Source: Planctomycetota bacterium
GTDB taxonomy: Bacteria; Planctomycetota; Brocadiia; Brocadiales; Bathyanammoxibiaceae
Reading direction: 5' to 3'
Length of the DNA stretch: 12,650 bases
Assembly: GCA_030623665.1 (NCBI GenBank)
Contig: JAUXLO010000020.1
Coordinates: 1 to 12,650 of the forward strand
In this document: positions 7,566 through 12,650 of the stretch, in pieces
Layout: every line of letters begins with the position of its first letter
How positions within the stretch are numbered: position 1 is the stretch's first letter
The notes under the pieces: generated by a model
Seen by the model: only the letters and a program-made list of their open reading frames with translations
Databases searched by the model: none
What the model was told of the DNA's origin: nothing
Made by a program: the position numbers and the translations under genes

Positions 7566-8963
7566 CTACCTCCTCCTCTCCCTGAAGAAGAATCTGAGGG
7601 GCACCTCGGCGAAGGGAAATTCCTTGCGCAGCCTGTTGGCAATATAGCGCTCATATGAGGCGTCAAAAAGGGAGGGGTCATTGACAAACAACACAAAGGT
7701 CGGTGGTGCGACCGTTACCTGCGTAGCAAAGAACAGCTTGCCCCCCCGGCCCCGCTTTCTCCTTGAGGGACGCTCCTCCAGGGCACCGCCCAGGATTTTA
7801 TTCAACTCCGAGGTGCCGACCCTCGTGCTCGTCTGCCGGTAGAGCTCCCCGGCCAGTCCCACAGTATCTGCCACATTCTCTGCATTCTCTGCGCTGATAA
7901 AAGAGATGGGGGCATAGGAGAGACCCGGGAGCCTGTCGCGGACGTATTTCGCAAACTCTGCGGTCCCGGTATCCCCCGCGAGGTCCCATTTATTTACCAC
8001 AATAATACAGGGCCTGAACTGCTCGACAACATAGGCGCACAGCTTCTTGTCCACCTGTGAGATCTCCGTCGTGGCGTCTAACAAGAATAGCACCACATTG
8101 GCCCTTCTGACCGAACTCTTGGCCCTGACAAGGCCGTAAAACTCCACTGTCCCCTCCACCCGTCGCTGCTTCCTCACCCCTGCGGTGTCAATGGCCACAA
8201 AGACCTTGCCGTTTAACTCGAATCTGACATCCACCGAGTCGCGGGTGGTGCCGGGTATCTCACTGACAATCATCCTTTCCTCCTGTGCGAGGGTATTTAT
8301 CAGGGTAGACTTTCCGGTGTTTCGCCTGCCTACCACCGCAAGTCTCATCTGCGGCTGCTCCGGGGCCTCTGCCCCAAAGGGGACCAGGGCCGCAATCTCT
8401 CCCAGAAGCTCCGTCCTCCCCAGGCCCTGCTTGGCTGAAAACGGCAGCGGCTCTCCAAAACCCAGCTTAAAGAACTCGCCCTTGAGAGAGATAAGACCCG
8501 GGTCGTCCACCTTGTTTGCCACCAGCAAGATGGGCTTATGGACGTGGCGAAGCCTCTCCGCCACCGTCTCGTCAAGTGGCACAATCCCATCGCGCACGTC
8601 CACCACAAACACCAAAACGCTTGCCTTCTCCAACGCAATCTCTATCTGCTCCTCCACGTGACGAGCCATCTCTTCCACGTCCTGGATACCTATGCCCCCG
8701 GTATCCATAAGCTCAAACCTCTTGCCGCCATGCACCACATCTGCCGACACCCTGTCTCTGGTAACGCCGCTGGTAGGGTCCACAATCGCTATGCGACGCC
8801 CTGCCAAACGGTTAAAGACGGACGACTTCCCCACGTTTGGTCTGCCGACTATAGCCACAACAGGCAGTCCCGTACGTGCACGGTCCTGCTCCAGCCCCTC
8901 CTTGACGCCCGCCTTACCGGCCTCGATATTGCCCATAATCATGCGCATATTATACCCCAACAT
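7566..8963 (-). CDS. der: Ribosome-assembly GTPase Der (EngA)
   Basis: A 465-aa protein with two tandem GTPase domains and a C-terminal KH-like domain, the diagnostic Der layout. Domain 1 has GRPNVGKSS (40-48), 'TSGVTRD', DTGG (87-90), NKVD (150-153) and SAKQG. Domain 2 has GRRNTGKS (212-219), 'IPGTTRDSVD', DTAG (259-262) and NKWD (324-327). The C-terminal part holds 'PPTFVLFVNDPSLF..SYERYI.NRLRKEFPF.EVPLRFFFR'. Der acts in late 50S subunit assembly. The first P-loop lies about 30 residues further in than usual; ATG codons at residues 1, 6, 8 and 10 are all possible starts and none has a strong Shine-Dalgarno. The second P-loop and the 'SSVRRANVVLFLLD' segment resemble planctomycete versions as I remember them. 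It is transcribed together with the chelatase-like gene downstream. Confidence 0.95.
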   Translation of the reverse strand: MLGYNMRMIMGNIEAGKAGVKEGLEQDRARTGLPVVAIVGRPNVGKSSVFNRLAGRRIAIVDPTSGVTRDRVSADVVHGGKRFELMDTGGIGIQDVEEMARHVEEQIEIALEKASVLVFVVDVRDGIVPLDETVAERLRHVHKPILLVANKVDDPGLISLKGEFFKLGFGEPLPFSAKQGLGRTELLGEIAALVPFGAEAPEQPQMRLAVVGRRNTGKSTLINTLAQEERMIVSEIPGTTRDSVDVRFELNGKVFVAIDTAGVRKQRRVEGTVEFYGLVRAKSSVRRANVVLFLLDATTEISQVDKKLCAYVVEQFRPCIIVVNKWDLAGDTGTAEFAKYVRDRLPGLSYAPISFISAENAENVADTVGLAGELYRQTSTRVGTSELNKILGGALEERPSRRKRGRGGKLFFATQVTVAPPTFVLFVNDPSLFDASYERYIANRLRKEFPFAEVPLRFFFRERRR

Positions 8964-8978
8964 TGACGAGAGGATAGG

Positions 8979-9006
8979 AATTTACATGCACGGCCCTCTC
9001 AGACAA
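8979..9006 (-). promoter_or_regulatory. Possible promoter for der
   Basis: On the minus strand TTGTCT (9001-9006) and TAAATT (8979-8984) are separated by 16 bases, each matching four of six sigma-70 consensus positions. The position is right for transcription of der from base 8963. Support is weak, because such matches occur by chance. Confidence 0.3.
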
Positions 9007-9067
9007 GAGGGGGTGTATGCCGGCCCTTCATCCCTAAAAGACGATACGACTGCAACTGGATTTTCTC

Positions 9068-9097
9068 TTGACTACTGTGTACATAACAATTTACAAT
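9068..9097 (+). promoter_or_regulatory. Sigma-70-like promoter upstream of the small unknown gene
   Basis: TTGACT (9068-9073) and TACAAT (9092-9097) are each one mismatch from consensus and separated by 18 bases. The surrounding bases are AT-rich compared with the neighbouring DNA. Transcription would start near 9104, about 50 bases before the ATG at 9157. This fits the divergent layout with der and supports the downstream reading frame as a real gene. Confidence 0.55.
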
Positions 9098-9156
9098 ACG
9101 GGAGCTTAGATACTACGTGCACCTCAAGAACTGTATGACAACAGGTCATTTGGTTT

Positions 9157-9687
9157 ATGTGCTGGGGAGGGTTTTATCCCACCCCTGAAGAGGCAGGAAA
9201 AGTGGCAGAGAGCAAGATAGCCCTTTGGGTAGACAAGTTATTAAAGGCTTGTAACGGCTCGAAAGAGGCAGCCGGCGCAGTTAAGGGACTAACCAGCGGC
9301 CCGGTAATATTCACCGAAAAAGACTTCGCCGAGTATCTGGAGATGTACCACCCGGATATATCCGCTAAGATAGAACTGGAACAGGGTTTTTTAAACATAC
9401 ACGCAAGCTACTCCATCTTCGGCCTGACCTTTGTATGCACGTCGGCAGTGGACCCATCCGGCAGGATAGCATACCTTCGCCAGGAGAAGGGCCCCGCCTT
9501 GAAGAATTTCCTGGACATTGAGGGGACATGCGACCGAATAGAATGCCTCGACTATGATAACTCCAGCAGGACGATATCCCTCGATCTCTCCAACATGCCC
9601 AAGGACGTAAACCTGAAGGCCTTTGAAATAAAGAAGGGTTGTATGGAAGTGGAATTAAGGAGAGAAGCGGCTCAGCCTTTGACTTAG
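9157..9687 (+). CDS. Hypothetical protein, possibly LmeA/DUF2993-like
   Basis: A 176-aa protein that I do not recognise with certainty. It has no signal peptide and no membrane span. After a helical N-terminus (about 16-45) it alternates short beta-like segments: 'SGPVIFTEKDFAEYL' (47-61), 'AKIELEQGFLNIHASYSIFGLTFVC' region (70-94), 'RTISLDLSNMPKDVNLKAFEIKKG' region (138-161), and 'CMEVELRRE'. This rhythm, with a 'vt..dln.yl' segment followed by 'G.l.I......fG....v', recalls LmeA/DUF2993 lipid-binding-fold proteins; the likeness is only impressionistic. The ATG at 9157 has a weak ribosome-binding site; GTG at 9202 (residue 16), preceded by GGCAGGA, is a credible alternative start. The frame is closed 7 codons upstream of the ATG. 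It appears to be a single-gene unit behind its own promoter. Confidence 0.65.
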   Translation: MCWGGFYPTPEEAGKVAESKIALWVDKLLKACNGSKEAAGAVKGLTSGPVIFTEKDFAEYLEMYHPDISAKIELEQGFLNIHASYSIFGLTFVCTSAVDPSGRIAYLRQEKGPALKNFLDIEGTCDRIECLDYDNSSRTISLDLSNMPKDVNLKAFEIKKGCMEVELRREAAQPLT

Positions 9688-9886
9688 CCACTCCCAGTAG
9701 TACAGAGAAGAAGCTGGATAAGGCAAGGAGACTATATATTTTGGCCCAACCGCCTTGCAAATGAAATCTGTAAGACTTACAAATAAAGTATCCTGGCGAA
9801 TTTCCTGTAGGAGTGCTGTTACGGGCCGAAGATAATAACGGACATCAGGTCGTGGTATGATGTGAGAGGCGCAAACGGGGCGGCAA
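9688..9886. other. Intergenic spacer between convergent genes, with a short palindrome
   Basis: These 199 bases separate the ends of two convergent genes. They include a 13-base palindrome, TGTAAG-A-CTTACA (9769-9781), and a GCAAGG/CCTTGC inverted repeat (about 9723-9758). No hairpin followed by a T-run is seen on either strand, and no reading frame with a ribosome-binding site. Either repeat might take part in 3'-end formation; nothing else is supported. Confidence 0.35.
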
Positions 9887-11098
9887 TCAAGAGGGCTCTG
9901 TCTCACCCTCTGGCGATGGTTTTTCCTGTTCCTTCGGTTCCTCCGGAGGTGCGGGTTCAGGCGGTGACTCCGGCGGTTGCTGCGGGGGTATTACAAAATC
10001 TGTTTCTCTTTCCTCCGTGTAAACGTCTTCCACCTCAGTACCGTCAACGTCCTTACGCATCAACAAATAAAGCACACTCTGGGCGGAGCCTATAAAGGCA
10101 GCCCCCACGGCCCAGACAACCGCCTTGATCAAAAATATATAAAAAATCAGGACTATTGCGGTAAAGACCAGCGTCTTTGAACCCAGTGAGCCAAGAAAAA
10201 CCTTTCCCTGCACAACAAAGCTATCATCCGCCGAAAGGCTGGATGGGTGTGTGAAAAGGCCAACGGCCGTCACAATACCCTGGAGTTTTTCCCCCATACC
10301 CATGCCTACCGTAACAAAACTCGTATTTATCAGGAGACTAACCCCCGTGATAACTATAAACAAGCACACGGCCCCATAGACAGCGGCAGAGGCGCAATAG
10401 ACGATAAATCCAAGAGGCCTGGATAACACATAGGAATATGCCCTGCTCATTGCGTCAAAGGCATCGGAGCCTTCAGCACTAATCGTGGGAAACATGAGCC
10501 CTGAACCAACGGCACCGATTATACCCACAAACAATATTAAAAAACTAAATACAAGAATTATCGGAAAGCCAAGGGCTATAAACACCTCTAAAAACTTAAT
10601 CTGCCCGATAATCCCGCCAGCCGCATTAAGAAGCACAAAAAACAGCACACCGACCAACGGGGCCATCGGTCCCCAGAAATAAGACCAGAACTTTTTTGTC
10701 GAGTATTTGACCGAATCCACTAGCCCCACTTTGGCACCCCTGGCATATTCCAGTGAGGCTATCCTGGTAATAGCTCCCCCCACAATGGACCATATGCCAA
10801 GAAGGCCAAATACTATGAGGGCAAGCGGCAAATAGACCTTCCAGCTCCCTGAGGTAACGGCCCCGGTAAAAATAGAAAGGGTATTAGACGCCCCTTCCAT
10901 TGGAGGCATTAGAAAGCTTGCAAATACTATGGAAGGGCTTACCTCAATAAACTTCAATACCGAGAAAGGCCACAATATACCGCACGTCCAGAGCACACTT
11001 GCCAGCACGCCAACAAAGCCCAGAAAAACCCTCTTTACGTCAAAAGCCGCCCAGAAGGCGTAAGACATATCTTGCCAGTTCTCTTTTCTTTCTAACAT
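9887..11098 (-). CDS. Conserved polytopic membrane protein with proline-rich acidic tail
   Basis: A 403-aa inner-membrane protein of unknown function. Hydrophobic spans lie at about 24-45, 88-110, 142-165, 172-200, 228-256 and 308-335. Between spans 2 and 3 is 'GGAITRIASLEYARGAKVGLVDSVKYSTKKFWSYFWGP', a loop conserved, as I recall, in a family common in planctomycetes. Residues 350-403 form a soluble tail rich in proline and glutamate (PPQQPPESPPEPAPPEEP, 371-388), likely disordered and cytoplasmic or facing the opposite side depending on topology. The start is supported by GGGAG a few bases before the ATG, and a TATAAA (minus strand, 11118-11123) could be a -10 element giving a short leader. 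No transporter or enzyme motif is visible. The neighbouring yacG lies 281 bases upstream, so it is probably a separate unit. Confidence 0.8.
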   Translation of the reverse strand: MLERKENWQDMSYAFWAAFDVKRVFLGFVGVLASVLWTCGILWPFSVLKFIEVSPSIVFASFLMPPMEGASNTLSIFTGAVTSGSWKVYLPLALIVFGLLGIWSIVGGAITRIASLEYARGAKVGLVDSVKYSTKKFWSYFWGPMAPLVGVLFFVLLNAAGGIIGQIKFLEVFIALGFPIILVFSFLILFVGIIGAVGSGLMFPTISAEGSDAFDAMSRAYSYVLSRPLGFIVYCASAAVYGAVCLFIVITGVSLLINTSFVTVGMGMGEKLQGIVTAVGLFTHPSSLSADDSFVVQGKVFLGSLGSKTLVFTAIVLIFYIFLIKAVVWAVGAAFIGSAQSVLYLLMRKDVDGTEVEDVYTEERETDFVIPPQQPPESPPEPAPPEEPKEQEKPSPEGETEPS

Positions 11099-11379
11099 CT
11101 TTCTCCCTTTGGACCCTTTTATAGAAAGCGCATGCTCGACTTAGACGGAAAAAATACCAGAAAGCCTGAAAAAAGCAAGGAGATTCTGTTGGATAGAGAA
11201 CAGGGATTCATGAAAAAGTGACGCAGGGACAGGGCCCGTCTCGCGCCATTCGCTGAACGAACCTGCCAGAGAAATAAAGGGCGACCATAGGCTGGAAGTC
11301 CGCCGGTTAATCTGGAAGGCGGGTCTGCAAGTTGGCCCTGCAAACGATTAGCACTTTATCGGCCGACCGTAGTGAAGCC
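11099..11379. other. 281-base intergenic region rich in inverted repeats
   Basis: No convincing gene is seen here. Structure is present: CCGCC (11300-11304) pairs with GGCGG (11318-11322), extendable by G-U pairs; AGGGC (about 11278-11282) can pair with GCCCT (about 11335-11339) to enclose it. Further left, GCAGGG near 11224 can pair with CCCTGC near 11336, and a GGGCCC palindrome sits near 11235. Such nested complementarity could be a non-coding RNA, a long leader for the membrane-protein gene on the minus strand, or a dispersed repeat. No known family (tmRNA, RNase P, SRP RNA, 6S, GEMM riboswitch) is recognised. A minus-strand frame of 74 codons spans most of it without a ribosome-binding site. 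Confidence 0.35.
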
Positions 11380-11583
11380 CTAAGTCTCTGACTCGCCCTT
11401 CGGCTCGTCTGTCTCATCCACCCTATCCGGCGTGAGAGGTTCCTCTATCCTATGCTCCTCCTCGACCCACTTACCCAGGTCTATGAGCTTACAACGCTCA
11501 GAGCAAAAGGGGAAGAAAGGGAGGTCACTTGTTGACTTATAGACCAATTTCCTGCCACAGCACCGGCAATCTATCTTGGACAT
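11380..11583 (-). CDS. yacG: YacG family zinc-finger protein (DNA gyrase inhibitor)
   Basis: A 67-aa protein with the YacG zinc ribbon. The four ligands are C6, C9, C27 and C31, in 'CRCCG' and '[23 protein letters not shown]' (24-46), the latter being the family signature. In E. coli YacG binds the GyrB subunit and inhibits gyrase; the same role is assumed here. The C-terminal 20 residues are acidic and non-conserved. GAGGT 3 bases before the ATG is the ribosome-binding site and lies at the end of grpE. The gene starts 6 bases after grpE stops, so both are probably translated from one mRNA. Confidence 0.9.
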   Translation of the reverse strand: MSKIDCRCCGRKLVYKSTSDLPFFPFCSERCKLIDLGKWVEEEHRIEEPLTPDRVDETDEPKGESET

Positions 11584-11589
11584 AGTACC

Positions 11590-12606
11590 TCACACAATGG
11601 GCTCTTCTTCACCTGCTGTGGGGTCTGTATCTACGCCCTCCCGGGAACCTTCGGAAGGTGATTTTGGAGAACTATCAGGACCCCTGCCGGCCTCTTTTGT
11701 GGACCTGTCTTCCTCTCCTTCCACCGTACATTCCGCTTTACCTTTCTCGGTCCCGGCAACAGTCTTCTTAGAGACCCTGACCTTTACGGGCCTTAGAACC
11801 TTGTCATGCAAAAAGAAGCCCTGCTCTACCTCTTCGAGGACGGTGTGGTGGGGAAATTCGTCGTTTTCCTCTTCCATAACGGCCTCATGCAATTCAGGGT
11901 TAAATGCCTGGCCCTCCTGTCCGTGTATGGGCTTAACCCCGATGGCATCAAGGGCCTTGAGGAATTGGTCCTGAATGAGCTCTACGCCGTGAAGAAATTT
12001 CTCCAAGGACTGGGTGTCGTCAGACTTTCTTACAGAACTCACGGCCCTGGAAAGATTGTCCAAAACAGGCAGAATGGCATGCATAACATCTTGAACCGCC
12101 AGGCGGTTGAGTGCGTCAATATCTTTCTTCATCCTCTTCTGATAGTTCTGAAAGTCTGCCTTTGTCCTGAGGAGCAAGTTTAGGTACTCATCTCTATCTC
12201 CAGCCTTTTTAAGAAGTTCTCCCGCCTTAGGGCTAAGGACTTGGAATTGTTTACCTGCTAGGACCTCTTCTTTAAACTCCTTAATATCTTTATAGATTAC
12301 CTGTTCTTTAGGAATACTATAACTATCATCGGTGCGCTTAAACCAGTGCCGATGGATTACATAACCTCCACCCCTTAAATTCCAGAGAGCTTCAATCACC
12401 TTCTCAACAGGCTCTTGTGGGAAGCGGGAACTGAAGACTTGAATAAGGGTTGACGAACTGTAGACTCTATCGTGAGAGGAATCATCAATGAATTTCTTCA
12501 CCTCAGTCTCGATAGTAGCCTCCTCTGTCGGCTGAGGTGCTAATTCGGCCGCACCTTCCTCTGTCTCAGCGGTCTTCTTTTCCTTTTCTTTTTTTTCTTT
12601 CGCCAT
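11590..12606 (-). CDS. grpE: Nucleotide exchange factor GrpE with extra N-terminal domain
   Basis: GrpE drives ADP release from the DnaK chaperone. The core spans about 138-281: a coiled-coil helix 'DEYLNLLLRTKADFQNYQKRMKKDI' region (139-163), 'AVQDVMHAILPVLDNLSRAV' (170-189), and the C-terminal beta domain with the signature F235-N-P-x-x-H-x-A, then 'GFFLHDKVLRPVKVRV' (263-278). At 338 aa it is far longer than the usual ~190. A lysine/glutamate-rich leader (1-20) precedes a folded-looking segment (31-115) with 'SSSTLIQVFSSRFPQEPVEKVIEALW' and 'GGYVIHRHWF', which has a winged-helix-like pattern. The tail (285-338) is polar and low in complexity. The ATG overlaps the upstream stop codon by one base (TAATG), which fixes the start. 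yacG follows. The extension is an odd fusion; whether it binds DNA or protein is unknown. Confidence 0.93.
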   Translation of the reverse strand: MAKEKKEKEKKTAETEEGAAELAPQPTEEATIETEVKKFIDDSSHDRVYSSSTLIQVFSSRFPQEPVEKVIEALWNLRGGGYVIHRHWFKRTDDSYSIPKEQVIYKDIKEFKEEVLAGKQFQVLSPKAGELLKKAGDRDEYLNLLLRTKADFQNYQKRMKKDIDALNRLAVQDVMHAILPVLDNLSRAVSSVRKSDDTQSLEKFLHGVELIQDQFLKALDAIGVKPIHGQEGQAFNPELHEAVMEEENDEFPHHTVLEEVEQGFFLHDKVLRPVKVRVSKKTVAGTEKGKAECTVEGEEDRSTKEAGRGPDSSPKSPSEGSREGVDTDPTAGEEEPIV

Positions 12607-12650
12607 TACTTAAAATACTCCTGCACCTTCCGCAAAAAGCTCTTTCTCCT
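12606..12650 (-). CDS. C-terminal fragment of an upstream gene, possibly dnaJ
   Basis: Only the last 14 codons and the TAA stop are inside the window, reading RRKSFLRKVQEYFK. The stop overlaps the grpE ATG by one base, so this gene is translationally coupled to grpE. DnaJ proteins often end in a basic, aromatic tail of the type 'SFF.K.K.FF', and dnaJ next to grpE is common, so DnaJ is the best guess. Fourteen residues cannot prove it; another chaperone-operon gene such as hrcA or dnaK is possible. Confidence 0.5.
   Translation of the reverse strand, partial: RRKSFLRKVQEYFK

Noticed and set aside
8946..8954. TATAAT on the minus strand directly before an internal ATG of der
   Set aside because: A perfect -10 sequence, but no -35 at the right distance, and transcription would start inside the coding region; it is probably a chance match.
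8538..9138. Plus-strand open frames antisense to the 5' part of der (142 and 148 codons)
   Set aside because: They mirror the codon bias of der, carry no recognisable domain and lack ribosome-binding sites.
11119..11343. 74-codon minus-strand frame in the gap between yacG and the membrane-protein gene
   Set aside because: No ribosome-binding site, composition unlike the neighbouring proteins, and it overlaps inverted repeats; more likely non-coding.
11219..11345. Possible GEMM (cyclic di-GMP) riboswitch or RNase P RNA in the intergenic gap
   Set aside because: Fragments such as GACGCA and GGAAGTCCG superficially resemble these RNAs, but the conserved cores and helix order are missing.

Overview
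The window is an ordinary bacterial chromosomal stretch of moderate GC content, densely coded and without any sign of phage, transposon or CRISPR. Several proteins point to an anaerobic member of the Planctomycetota, possibly close to the anammox order Brocadiales. The grounds are the form of the Der GTPase (second P-loop GRRNTGKS and a distinctive C-terminal half), a polytopic membrane protein of a type I associate with planctomycetes, radical SAM and ferredoxin-type proteins, and frequent ATA and AGG codons. This placement is inference from memory of these families, not from a search.

Region 1 (1-6668, all plus strand): the 3' end of a HAD-type phosphatase gene, a LolA-like periplasmic lipoprotein-carrier gene, two tandem paralogous cobalamin-binding-type radical SAM genes, a DUF362 protein with two C-terminal [4Fe-4S] clusters, and the magnesium transporter gene mgtE. 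Spacing is tight from the HAD gene through DUF362 (6, 77, 1 and 65 bases), which suggests one transcription unit. mgtE follows after 118 bases and may have its own promoter. The radical SAM pair beside LolA and the iron-sulfur DUF362 protein is the most interesting group. Its substrate cannot be read from the sequence.

Region 2 (6738-8963, minus strand): der, a ribosome-assembly GTPase, followed after 3 bases by a gene for a CbiX-like chelatase with an N-terminal signal peptide. The two look translationally coupled. mgtE and this pair converge on a short spacer with small inverted repeats.

Region 3 (8964-9687): a divergent intergenic region with a good sigma-70-like promoter facing right, then a small gene of unknown function.

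Region 4 (9887-12650, minus strand): reading leftwards, the last codons of a gene that may be dnaJ, then grpE (with an unusual extra N-terminal domain), yacG, a 281-base gap with inverted repeats, and a six-span membrane protein with a proline- and glutamate-rich tail. The first three form a chaperone-linked operon with a one-base overlap and a 6-base gap.
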